The notes under the pieces are model-generated. The model worked only from the letters and a program-made list of their open reading frames with translations. It searched no databases and was not told the origin of the DNA. Below are positions 17,573-28,323 of a stretch of 28,323 bases of DNA, one piece after another. The translations under genes and the position numbers were made by a program. Each line of letters starts with the position of its first letter. The first letter of the stretch is position 1. The DNA comes from Hymenopellis radicata (Eukaryota; Basidiomycota; Agaricomycetes; Agaricales; Physalacriaceae). The DNA lies in the NCBI GenBank assembly GCA_015501595.1, contig JADNRX010000637.1, positions 1 to 28,323 of the forward strand, read 5' to 3'.

Positions 17573-19254
17573 ATGTCGGATTCCACATGCCCGTCGTGTT
17601 CTAACATCGCTGAAATATTGGAGCATCGGCTCGACGAGATTGACGCGGTGCGAATGCCGCGCTTTGACGAGCTCATCAACCGAAATGAGCCGCTACTAGA
17701 CATCGAAGTCGTCCAATACTCTTCTGTCGCCGATTCCTTCGCCGACGTCATGCGCGACATTGACGCCAAGGTGATAGAATTGGAGGACGCCTTTGACCGC
17801 CTCACCGAGCTCCGCCGCCGGGCCGCGCGACAGCACGCGTTGGCGAAAAGAGTAATGCATCCCATAAAAGCTCTTCCTTCCGACATTCTGGTAGAGATAT
17901 TCCTCCATTGCACCAACGTACTGGATCCGTGTGTGTGCTTTTTCGAAGACGTCCTGCACCCAGGCATCTCCCCATGGAACTTGTCTCAGGTCTGTCGCCG
18001 GTGGAGGGACGTCTCTCTCGCCGTTCCGCGTCTGTGGTCCTTTGTGGGTCTTGATTTCTCGACCTACGCTGGGGTCTCTCAGCAGCAAGGGACCTACAAG
18101 TTGGCCATGTACCTTCAGCGATCCAGCCATTGCGCATTGTATGTTTCTCTGAGCGAGGATACAGTGGAGGGCATTGTTAATTCGGAGGCGCATCCCGGTA
18201 TGATTGGCCTGCTGGAGCTTTCCCGCACCACGATGGAGAACGCTTCGTGCTACCCTCGCGCCCCAGTCACTCCAAGCGTTTTCTGGTGCCACTTTTGCAC
18301 GGCTTCACAAGCTTTCTACGATCCCATTCCTGGTACGAGACATATGGACGTGGCCGTATTTGCCCATGCACCGATGCTTGAAGAATTTGTACTAGCAGAG
18401 AACGGCAATCTCGTCCCGAACTTCATACTTCCATGGGCGCAAATGAAGCACTACTACTCGGGCGACGCCTTGGCCACCGGGACTGGTTTGGCTACTCGAG
18501 GTGTGGCCCTTATTCGCCGCATGTGCGACTTGGAGACGTTGTGTGTTGCACTGTCTGACGCCATGCGGAATCCAGCTGATCCTCCCATCGTGTTGTCTTC
18601 CTTGAAACACCTTTCTATCGACGAACGCGACGGGGGTGTTACGGCGCGTGTGTTGCCCTACTTCCACTTCCATCCGTTCGCCACCTAGGCCTCCGTCTCT
18701 CGGATAAGAGTCAACTCTTCTTCCCCGCACTTTCGAATCCGATTCCCTGACAAGCCTTGAACTGGAATGTGACATCAATGTCCACCCGGATGACGCCACC
18801 TCCTCCTCCAATTTCTTTCGTTGACTCGTAACGTCGAACGCCTTCGTCTGCGCATCAATCTGGGGAAACGCGAGGTGTGGATTGGGTTGACCATCACTCC
18901 CGAGCGCGACTCCATATTGCCGTGCCTTCGCGTCCTGGACATACACGAATGTTATTGGAGTGAAGACGAAGACTGACAGACAACGATATTTTGGGCATGC
19001 TAGAGTCGAGGATTCATTCAGAGGACGCTGTCCGCCCATTGCCAAGGGAGCTGCAAGAAATCCATGTCTATGTCGGATGGACAGTGATTGGAGGAAAGAT
19101 ACTTTGACTGACCGTCTACGCGATGGAGAAAATTTGTCAGACCGTTAAACCTTTCTACTTTCCCGGACAGCTTGAGAATGATGATACCAGTGCCAGTGAG
19201 GGCATTAGTGGGAGCGAGGCAGCTAGCAGCGACTCTGACTCTGATTCAGACTGA
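17573..19254 (+). CDS. F-box protein with coiled-coil N-terminus, multiple frame slips
   Basis: The start at 17573 opens a single-exon frame. Residues about 1-95 include a helical, coiled-coil-like segment (VMRDIDAKVIELEDAFDRLT). An F-box follows (IKALPSDILVEIFLHC then SPWNLSQVCRRWRDVSLAVP), typical of the large basidiomycete F-box family that presents substrates to SCF ubiquitin ligases. The first stop is at 18686-18688, but homologous protein continues in other frames: PLPSVRHLGLRLSDKSQLFF, SLELECDINVHPDDATSSSN, NVERLRLRINLGKREVWIGL, RVLDIHECYWSEDED and DILGMLESRIHSEDAVRPLP. It ends in an acidic Ser/Asp tail with a stop at 19252-19254. Slips lie near 18230, 18325, 18656, 18752, 18830 and 18974, and an in-frame TGA at 19105-19107. 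The call of one gene of about 555 codons is an inference from this continuity. Confidence 0.7.
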
Positions 19255-19762
19255 AGCTTCATTTACGCATATGTACCGATTGTTGTATTTTCATAGTAAC
19301 AAAGCGACTGTTCGTCATAACATACGACGCAGCGAGTGCTCATCTTCTCTTTCACTGGCAGACGTCCTTCTGTGACTGTAAGCCGACTACGTACAAGGTA
19401 CTCAGGTACAAATAATAATAAACTACTAATTGCCCTCGCCGACTGTCAGGTAAATAGTATTTTAAAATAGAGAAAAGGACAAGAACCAATCAAACATTGC
19501 AAACATGAGCCAGAAACAAGCCAGAAAACTCGGTAGAATGATGGTATGGCATTGTCACCAGAATTAGGCCTCACCCCTGCGTTAGTAGTCGCTTGGTAGT
19601 ACTAGTCGCATTAGGTCGCATTTCGAAGTGCGACAGGTGCTGAGAACATAGACTGAGCCGCGAGACACGTCAGTCGTGTGCACGTCGGCAAAATGGGAAA
19701 CTATCCGGTAATATAAAGTCACTGTTCGTCGTACACCTTAGCCTCCTCATCTGTTAACAAGA
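19255..19762. other. intergenic region upstream of the aldo-keto reductase
   Basis: No gene is supported in this 508-bp stretch. It contains a CCAAT motif at about 19487 and a TATA-like box close to the reductase start. The left end should hold the F-box gene's terminator. Confidence 0.5.
19712..19717 (+). promoter_or_regulatory. TATA-like box of the aldo-keto reductase gene
   Basis: TATAAA lies 46-51 nt before the start codon at 19763, within GTAATATAAAGTCAC. Position and sequence fit a core promoter element. Confidence 0.5.
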
Positions 19763-21229
19763 ATGCCTTCGTTGTACGAACCAGTTGGTCCTCCCGCTTC
19801 AAAGCTGGGCTATTATCGTGTGCTGTCTCCCTTGGCTGCGATCCGCGTCTCCCCATTGCACTCGGGCGATGAGCATTGGCGACAAGTGGCAACATTTCGG
19901 CTTCGGAGCCATGGACAAAGAGTCCAGCTTTAAGCTTCTCGACGCCTACTATGACATGGGGGGAACTTCATCGACACCGCGAGTAATTATTGAGTCTTCT
20001 TCTCCGCGTGGTCGGGATCAATACTCACGCGCACGCGCGTCGTACAGTCAGGACGGATCATCCGAGCGTTCATTGGAGAGTGGATGGAGAAGCGCAATAA
20101 TAGAACGAGCTCGTTATTGCCACAAAGGTTTGTTTAGGATTGGCTATTGCAAAAAAAGGATCAACACTTACTCCATGTCACAGTACTCTTCCAATCGTGA
20201 GCGTGGAGGACCGCAGATAAGGCCAATGAGATTGGAAATAATCTCAAAGTTCTTCACGTCTCCGTCGCCGAGAGTCTAAAAAGCTTGCGTACCAGCTACA
20301 TCGACATCCTCTACATTCACTGGTGGACTTCGAGACCTCGGTGACGAGATCATGAATGGCTTGCATTCCCTGGTAATGCAAGGAAGGTCCTGTACCTCGT
20401 ACGTTCCCCCTTCTTTCTTGCCACACGAATACTGCAACAGTCAATCCAGGGTATTTCGGATGCACCTGCTTGGTTCGTATCCAAGCGAACATGTACGCTC
20501 AGATGGCCGGAAAGACACCGTTCTCGATTTACCAAGGCCATTGGAATGTCTTGGACCGTTCCTTCGAACGCGAAGTCATCCCCATGGCAGGAGCTTAGGT
20601 GACAGACCCGTTGAACAGTGTCGAGGCCATTCCTGATATTTGTTAGGTCTGGCCTTAGCGCCCTGGGACGTGTTAGGCGCCGGTAGGTTGAGGACCGATG
20701 CTGAAGAGGAGGAGCGCGAAAAGTCTGGCGAGAAAGGCCGCATGTCATCATCGCCGGACTGGAAACGAAACGACGCACAAAAGAAGATGTCTGATGCACT
20801 AGAGAAGGTTGCTGCAGAGCACGGACGAAGAATATTCGAGCCAGTGAGTTCCAGAATAGTGATATTTTGGCCTTGCTAAAATCCGATTAGTTGCGATTGC
20901 CTATGTGATGCAGAAGTCCTTACGTCTTTCCCATCATAGGCGGGCGCAAGGTCGAGCAATTGACCTCGAATGTGGAGGCACTAGACATCACACTTACTCC
21001 CGAACAATTCACTGCAATCGAGAGTGTTATTCCTTTTGATGTAGGATTCCCGTTGAACATCATAGTAAGTTCCTTCACATTATCAGAGAAATTCGGTCAA
21101 ATCCTCATGTCTTTAGGGCGATGGCACAGCTTACAATATTGGGATGAGGCAGCAGCTAACTTTGTCAAGATGCCAGCAGCTAGGCCGATGCCCAAGTGTT
21201 TAACTAGTACTGATCAGTCTCCCAAATGA
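19763..21229 (+). CDS. aldo-keto reductase, aryl-alcohol dehydrogenase (AAD) type, frame broken many times
   Basis: The protein can be followed across frames: [145 protein letters not shown] and [19 protein letters not shown]. The Asp and Tyr of the first catalytic motif and the His of the YIHWW strand are present. AAD-type enzymes reduce aryl aldehydes to alcohols with NADPH and are expanded in wood- and litter-decay fungi. At least eight slips occur, almost all as a missing base, e.g. at GGG 19867-19869, G6 19958-19963, CC 20211-20212 and GG 20325-20326. Likely introns are about 20110-20171 (GTTTGT..CACAG), 20401-20452 (GTACGT..TCCAG), 20842-20889 and 21064-21118. Confidence 0.75.
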
Positions 21230-22092
21230 ATTAGTTCCGTACCGGTTTTTTGTCAGGCGTCGCGTGTCTTTCGAGTGAATCAACCTACGCTTTGATGGGG
21301 GAGCGTGTAAAGCAGCCATGCGCCCCAGAAAGGCAAGTGAAAAGGGACCTGGTCCGTGCGCACCATCAGCACTATAAAAGCCGCGTTCGAAGATTTGAAC
21401 ACCTCATACTTACCTTGATGGCACAAGTCCCTTCATGTCCCGGATTTGTGGGCCGTGGAGATCCTTCATAGCACGGCGACCTTGTCCATACAGAGGGTGT
21501 CTGCGGCTTGTATAGGCTTCGGCTTATGCACCGTCTAAATATTTTCCTGTCCCACTTTGGCCACTCTGGCTGGGTGGGCCCTTTTTTTTGGTCGGAAGAT
21601 GGTCCTAACCCTAACCCTAGGCCAAGAAACAAGGTCACCAATATTAACGCCACATTGTACTATGTATAGCACTAGCCTCTTTTTATAAATGTGAATGACA
21701 TTCGGAGTCTCTGATCTCAAATGTTAAGACTTGTATTCCATCTGTATGTAGCTCACTGTCAAGGCATTCCGAGATGATGTGAGCAAGCGAGGGGCACGGG
21801 GAAACCGTGCACGAGGATCGACCGCTGGGCAGGTGGGACTGTTGCACGGTTACTTGCTCACACACCGCGGAAAAGAAACATATCGATCCAATACGATAAA
21901 TGCGAGATAAAAAGGGTGGGTGGGTGGCAAATAAAATAAGGAATATTGAGAGGATATCTAAGGAATCCGGACCAGTCGCGAGTCGCGATAGTGGTAGTAA
22001 GAAGCGAAAAAGTTGACCGTCGGAACAGGCATGCTTGCCTGCTCAACTGGACGCTGCGGCAGTTTCAGCCCGGCCTGAACTAATAACACTTC
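21230..22092. other. intergenic region between convergent reductase and ABC transporter
   Basis: An 863-bp stretch between two gene 3' ends. Short frames on both strands look non-coding. It contains a TATAAAA motif at 21373-21379 with no recognisable gene after it, and a telomere-like motif at 21604-21619. Confidence 0.5.
21604..21619 (-). repeat. interstitial telomere-like motif
   Basis: CCTAACCCTAACCCTA is 2.7 units of the fungal telomere repeat (TTAGGG on the minus strand), in a gene-free region. Confidence 0.75.
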
Positions 22093-25000
22093 TCACAAAC
22101 CAGCCATGCTATACAGTACAGTTTTATCTGAGCTCTCGTCAACGAGCCTGCGAAGCCACCCGTCTTTTTCCTTCAGCAGGACTTGAGGCGCATCAAACTC
22201 GACCTGAACCGTCTTATCAGTACATCAAGATGTGAGTAGCTGTGATGTCCTCACGATTCGTCCGCTGTCGAGCACCAGCTAAGGGAATTTCAGTTTTACA
22301 GGCATGACAACTTTAAGCATACTTACTATTTTGTCAAAGTCCATTATCGTCTGTAGTCGATGGGCAATCGTGAGGAGTGTCACACCCCCAGTTCATTTCT
22401 CAACGACTGTTGTATTATGGTATCGGTCTTGTAATCGATCGCCGATGTCGCTGAGGAGAGGAGATCCGTGAGAGACTTCACGAAAGACTGGCTTGCTCTC
22501 ACCTTCATCCAAAATCAGTAATTTGCTTCCTCGAACGATCGCACGGGCAAGTGCAATGATTTGACGTTGGCCGACAGATAGGTTGCTTCCGCCACTAGAT
22601 ATGGGTGTATCTAAAGTAATCCTGGCTTCGTGGTTCTCTTCTTGTAAGGCGAATAGACCTGAAGACCGCAATGCATCGTTCAGCACTGCATCATCATATT
22701 GGCTGAAAGGATCCAAGTTATAACGAAGGGTACCGCTGAGTAACTCAGGCTACATTTCTCCTTTAGTTTGACGAAACGCATCCAAGAGAAAGGAGTACCA
22801 TTTGAGGGATGATAGTCACACTTGCACGTAGAGCATCCAGGTTGATCGAACGAGTGGGAAGGCCGTCGTAGAACACCTCGCCCTCTGTAACTATACACCG
22901 TAGCAAGGACAGTGTTAAGGTGCTCTTCAAATACGAGGTCAAAATAAGAAGACTCATGAATCGTGCTGACAGATACCTTGCCGGATCCCGTTCGTCCCAC
23001 TGTAGAGAGATACAATATCAGAAATCATCATGCTCAGGTCACTATACATACCAACACCAATATGCTCGCCGGACTTCACCTCGAAAGAAAGATTGTGGAG
23101 GACCTCGGGACCGTCCTACAATGTCTTTTTAGAGTATCCTGTTAGCTGGCGGTAGAGACCGAACCTTGCTATATCTGGCAGAGAGATTCTCGACTCTCAA
23201 ATCGCCACTGCTTGGCCAATATGCAGGGGGTACACCCGACGGCCGAGGCTTTGGCTCTTGTTCAGCTTTGATGTAATGCAGAATACGCTCCAAGCTGCAT
23301 GAGAACCCGTTTAGCGCCCATACAAATTATGCTCTACGACGCACAGACCTGTTCGCTATAAAGAGACTGGTCAGGCGATGGGGCGCATCGGCAAGTGATA
23401 TAAACGCACCGAGAAGTTCCAACCGGTTAAAGAGACGAACCCATGTAAGAATAGAACCACTGAAGAGCACTGACGAGTATCAACATGAGGATGCTCTGAC
23501 CAGCGAGTTTCTTACTGGCTGTTGTGATAGAGAACCCTGTATTCGACGCAGCGGTATCCGATCCAGGACCATATATCAGGTAAAACGCCAGTAAACCGGT
23601 AAACAGACCAGCTAACGCCTCGGTGCGGATACAGATCCACCTATTCAGAGTATAAAAGGTGACTGTCGGTTTAAGGTAACGATCTATACGCCTCAAGGAC
23701 TCTTGGATCAGGAAATCTTGAGCGCCATAAGCGCGGATCGAGACTAAGCCAAATCCATGAGTGGAGGGGAACATCTCGGGCCCAATGAACTCACCGACTC
23801 CAGCTATCGCGGAACCAAAACTGGCAACGCGTTCAGTACATGAAGGGCAAGGGGGTTCGCCGCTTACTGTCCAATGACGGGAGACCTTGCGTTCGAGGAG
23901 ACTCTCTTGACAGGAAGCTGCGCTCTCATATATATCTGTCCAAACAAACCGCCCAAGGCTGTGATCAATAGCCCAGGACCGAGAAAGGCTGGGTTGAAAA
24001 AGAGGATTGCGGCGAACTTGACCAGTAGCTCCACATTCAACTGTGAAAGCCGAAAAACGTTGAATGCGAAAAGTGTGTCGACTGTGTTTCGTTCATTAAC
24101 GTCGAAATTTCACGGAAAAGTTGAGGAGACCTGCCCGTTGCTATATCCACGGTTGTACGGGCAATCACCCGGGAAGTGGGCGTAAAGTCCAACCATCTAG
24201 ATCTCTTCGTAAGTATCGAGCGACACTGACTCCGAGATATAGAAACAGACCGTAGAGTTGTACGTGTGACAGAGTCTATCAGACAGTCGTGAATCACCTT
24301 CGCTGCGCGCAGAGATCCGAAGGTGAACATTGCGTAGGCAACGCTGTAAAACACAGACGAAACGAGGAGGAGCATAGCATAATTCTTCAAATAACTACAC
24401 GACATGAGACAGAGGACCGAGTTGGTTGAACGGACTTACTACGGAGCCGACACGGTTGTTGGATCCCGTTGCTGATACTGGGCAGCCCAATGGCCGAGGT
24501 ACCAGGACAGATACGACAGCAGCAGCTCTTGAAGCATAACGGACGCAATCAGTGCCATCCAAAATAAAACTGAGTATCGGCTCAAGTTTCCGACGTAAAG
24601 CTCGACTGCATCATTCCCAATATAGTGAGCGGTAGCCAAGAACAAGATGGGCGTGAACACTTACACGCCTCCCAGCCGACATGGCCTTCTTCCAGCTCCT
24701 CGGCGAGAATTAACTTGCCGTCGCCGCTGGCAGACTCGTTCAGGTTCTGCTTCGGGTTATCGTTGACGCTGTTGTCAGAACTTTCTTCCTCAGGAAGACT
24801 AGCATCGTCGGCATCTCCTAGTATTTCGTCCGGCGATCCCCACGTAACTACCCGTTCGAGTCCAAACGTACGACCCAGCTTGCCAAGGGACGTGTCAATG
24901 CAATATTATGTGTCTGTGGAATGATTGGCGGGCGCTGTGCTTTCGAATACATGACTACTCACCGTCAGCAGAACCGTACGTTTCTCCATAAGATCCCTTT

Positions 25001-28000
25001 CAAACAGTAGTCGACAATCCACTTTGCGGTATGTACATCCAAGGCCGCCAGGATATCGTCCATAAGGAGAATTTCAGCGTTTGAGTAAACCGCTCGTGCC
25101 AACGTAATCCGAGCTTTTTGGCCGCCGCTACAGGTAGAAGACTAATAAGCGGTGCACCGTAGCATAAAACTTTATAAAGTCACCTCAGTGTCAGCCCGTT
25201 CTCGCCTACTTCCGTCTTGTCACCGGCTCCCAGGAGAGTCAGATCCTGGTGGAGGGCGCATTGAAAGAGAACTGAAGAGGCAAGGATGAGTATTAAGCAC
25301 TGTACCATGTGCAGACCGTAATACCCTTTTCGTACCGCGCTTCGTCGAATGGCTGCCCGAAGAGTATGTTGTCCTAGGCGGCAAATTAACACAGGGACTG
25401 ACATAGAATGACCAAATCATACTCGAATGGTTTCATTCAACACCCATGATTCTTGTGCAACGTACGCGACTCCTCCACCTCGAGGTAGATTGAACCACGA
25501 TTCGGCATCGGCAGAACTCGGCGTGTAATGCATCTCGCCTAGAGAAACCTGTCAGTCTCTCTGGGCAACAACATCTGAACCATACCTAGGAGAGCCATAA
25601 GAAGCGAGGTCTTCCAGAACCCGTTGGGCCGGTTATCAGGTTGATACCAGGTCCAAACGTCAAGCGACCATGCACACGGAGTCTGAAGGGTCGAGTAGCA
25701 GAGGTCGACCATGTAAATTCCGCATTGCATAGTCCCAACTCCTGTCGTACATCAACGGGAGCCGCGACGTCGGCGTCTTGAGTGAAAGCGTCTAGGAGCT
25801 CTGTCTACGGGAAAGTCAACACGTTACTCGGCCATGCTCCAACGTAGCCTACATTATGGATGAAGTCGTCGATCCGGTCTAACGAGACCTTGGCTACAAA
25901 TGGATTAGACGAGGAGGATAAACCAGCATATGAAGTCATCACCTCCGACGAGAGTTGAGAGCGCAGATATCAAGCTCCCAAGATGACTACGAAGCACCGC
26001 GAAGATTGAAAGCGACGAGAAGACGACCGCGGCTACGATTATGATAAGCTGGTGCGTCAAAATGCATGCCACAGACTCTTGCCTGTGAGTTGACGATTCA
26101 TAACAAGGGTCTGTTCGACGGATGAGATTGAGATTCCCGCGCAGGAGTAACTGCACCTACGAAGGTCGCATAGGTCGCCAACATTGAGAGAACAGGTATA
26201 AGTAAACTGGATGGGCGACGATGAGGAGACCATATCAAAGACCCCAAACCTTGAGCGCGTACTTCAAATTTGCCGTGATTAGATCGAGCATCTTACTCCG
26301 CTTCAGATAGCGAAGTTCCTCCTGTCGCTTTTCTCCAATTTGTGTCTGGACTTCGTGCTCCCAGCCAAAGAACTTGATCATCCGTAATATTGACATAACT
26401 GTTCGCAGTCCGGTTCATGCACTGGGACGCAGAAGTGACCGATAGACTGACCTTCAGATACTTTTTGTACCCGCGCATCAATCTATGTATCCGTAAGAAT
26501 GATATGGATAGAAGGCTGTGATCGATACGCACTTGCTTCATCACTGCGACTCGAGCGCCTTTCATTTGCTTCGCGAGATAGTTGAGAAGGGGCGTTCCGA
26601 CCTGTCACAGTCCTCGAGAACGATCCGCGAACAATCCATGACACTCACAAGCAGAACGGCGAGACCAACAAGAGCACTGAGTGTACGTGGTCAGTTATCT
26701 AGGTGACCAGAAAGTATACAAACCTACCTCCAGCCAACAATGACATATAAGAAGATGATGCACAGAATGATTTGAACAGGGAGAAACATGACTGTAAGTC
26801 AGTCAGTCGACGGCTCAGAATAGCTATCAAATACAAACCAGTGATCCAATATGTAGAAGGGTTAAGGACATTTGCAAGGTCAGTTGTCGCCAGCGTGTTT
26901 ATCCTACCAACGAGATTCTTCGACTCGCTCTTTGTCTTCCGCTGACCTTGTTCCGAGTTATCACTTGGATCGTAATGCAACCGTACACGCAGTGAATGTT
27001 CGAACATCAGCTGAATCAGGATGCCTTCGATGGATACCAAGATTCGCGTCTAAGCGGTCTATGAGCTCTCAGAGAGTACCGAGTGAAAAGGAAGACCTAC
27101 GGCAATATGCGTAAAAGATTCCTGGACCACAGCCCGCAGAAAAGGTCCTATGAAGAGCCAGAGGATCCATACCCATGGTCGCACGGTTGCCCCTTCTCCA
27201 TTGTTCTCTAGAAACCTGTTTCAACGGTGAATGGGACGAATTCCTGTCGTCTGCGCCAACTCTTACGATAAGAGTCTATTAACACCGATGGGTCCAACGA
27301 AAAGCAGAAGAGCCTAGCACAAGTTCAAATAAGTCAATCATAATGAAGGACGAATAGACGAACCTTCAAGGTCTCCAAGCCCACCAATGTAAAGAATTCG
27401 CTTCCTAGTAAACCATTCAAAACTCGGATCATAACAGTGCGCAAGTCACACTGACTATAAAACTGCAGCAACGTCCAAAACAAATGCTTCTCTTTATGAC
27501 CTCCAGAGAACGGGTCGACAATTGGAAAGCTTCTTTTCTTTCAGCGTCTTTGCCTGAAACACGTACGCCAAGCTGGGTATCCTTTCTGCCACACTCTCCG
27601 GTCTCCGAATTGCCGAAAATGTGAACGAGTCCAGATACGAGTACACCAAGCGCGAGAAGAACGACGCTTGTTGCTCAGCGTTGAGATCTGTCGCGGTATC
27701 ATCTTGGTCTAGCGGGGTGTACTCTGCCGGTGTCAGAGCGGGTAACACTATGCCACTTAGAACGAGAAGAGCAACCAGAGTCCATAAACGCCACCCATCA
27801 CTAGCATCCAGAGGCTTTTGCGTGTATGTCGCGAAGGGAAAAAGATCACGGTAGATGTAAGTGATAGCGAATATCAAGAGCACGAAAACCGCATGCGTGG
27901 AAGCGCGTGTTATCCTCAACGCCGACGCGCAGGCAAGTATGACGGTGTAGCCCTACGTTGGACATGAGAAACGATGGAGTGGGTTGAGAGGCACGTACAC

Positions 28001-28268
28001 TGGCGATGACAGTTCCCAGACGACGTTCAAAGTCCTGTGATTGGCTCGTCCACAGCAGGGACAGAGTCAATGCCAGAATCAACGCGCAGCAGATGGCTCT
28101 CGCGACCAAGAATGCGGAAACAATGGGCCTCCGAATTGTTTTGAGTGCCGTCTTCTCCATTTTCTGTTGCCCGAGACTCGCACCACACCTAACTGTACGC
28201 TATACAGCAACATGGAGGAAATGGTTGCGTAAACCGGTATTGCAGACGTGTCGAGCCATGTATCCTGC
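22093..28268 (-). CDS. ABC transporter, subfamily C (MRP-like), 5' end outside the window, frame broken
   Basis: A long, intron-rich gene whose first exon lies beyond the right edge: an intron acceptor at about 28269 leads into DTWLDTSAIPVYATISSML. In order: N-terminal membrane helices (about 28.2-27.5 kb), first transmembrane domain (27.5-25.9 kb), first nucleotide-binding domain (25.8-24.9 kb; ITGPTGSG Walker A, VAYVAQESWVLNETIR, LTLSGGQKARITLARAV signature, ILLMDD Walker B), second transmembrane domain (24.7-23.4 kb), second nucleotide-binding domain (23.2-22.1 kb; VVGRTGSGK/STLTLSLL, NLSVGQRQIIALARAI, LLILDEATSAIDYKTDT, TIAHRLQTIMDFDKI). A 24-nt exon (22278-22255, LVLDSGRI) precedes the last one, 22203-22093. 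ABCC pumps export conjugates or load them into the vacuole. Slips: in Walker A of the first domain (AA at 25612-25613, read on the minus strand), 24995-24997 and 22385-22389, plus one near 28.17 kb. Confidence 0.85.
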
Positions 28269-28323
28269 CTGTAGTGATGCTATTAGTCGCGTTAGATGTC
28301 AATTAGAGGGTACAATACGCGCA

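Noticed and set aside
15120..21229. Repeat-induced point mutation as the cause of broken genes
   Set aside because: The lesions are single-base deletions in G/C runs, not C-to-T changes or accumulated TAA/TAG stops.

Overview
The window looks like nuclear DNA of a filamentous basidiomycete, probably an Agaricomycete. Genes are split by many short introns (about 45-75 nt) with GT..AG ends and CTNAC-like branch sites. They are densely packed on both strands, and the gene content is typical: divergent F-box proteins, a DHA1 drug:H+ antiporter, an aryl-alcohol-dehydrogenase-type aldo-keto reductase, an FCY2-like permease and an ABCC transporter. There is no bacterial operon structure, tRNA, rRNA or CRISPR array that I can support. 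Assignments rest on reading the translations by eye; no database search was run.

Left part (1-7.7 kb): a candidate 105-aa two-exon gene (107-495, minus) and a short-chain dehydrogenase/reductase (1344-2214, minus, 4 exons). A 920-bp 5'-truncated LINE (2723-3642) follows, with an A33 tail and 14-bp target-site duplications. It landed in the divergent promoter region between the SDR and an F-box gene (3786-4945, plus). Then comes a 2.5-kb poorly coding stretch holding two diverged direct repeats, a 29-bp palindrome and the decayed remains of a minus-strand gene with a cysteine cluster.

Middle (7.7-15.1 kb): a six-exon MFS transporter (7760-9775, minus); PET127, a mitochondrial RNA-processing factor (10295-13388, minus, 11 exons, one frame slip); a short coiled-coil SCOC/SLO1-family protein (13630-13990, minus). 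RPN13, the proteasomal ubiquitin receptor (14070-15095, plus), is divergent from SCOC with only 79 bp between start codons. These genes read almost without a break.

Right part (15.1-28.3 kb): an NCS1/FCY2-like permease (15120-17152, minus), which converges on RPN13 with 24 bp between stops; a duplicated 75-bp element; an F-box gene (17573-19254, plus); an AAD-type aldo-keto reductase (19763-21229, plus); and an ABCC-type ABC transporter (22093-28268, minus) whose first exon lies beyond the window. All four genes keep well conserved protein sequence but switch frame repeatedly, nearly always as if one base were missing. The switch from intact to broken frames at about 15.1 kb is the most striking global feature. 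It points either to a poorly polished part of the assembly or to a block of recently decayed accessory genes.

The genes do not form an obvious pathway. The window mixes housekeeping functions (proteasome receptor, mitochondrial RNA processing, Golgi-type coiled coil) with accessory transport and redox genes. I did not find a convincing new multi-gene system.
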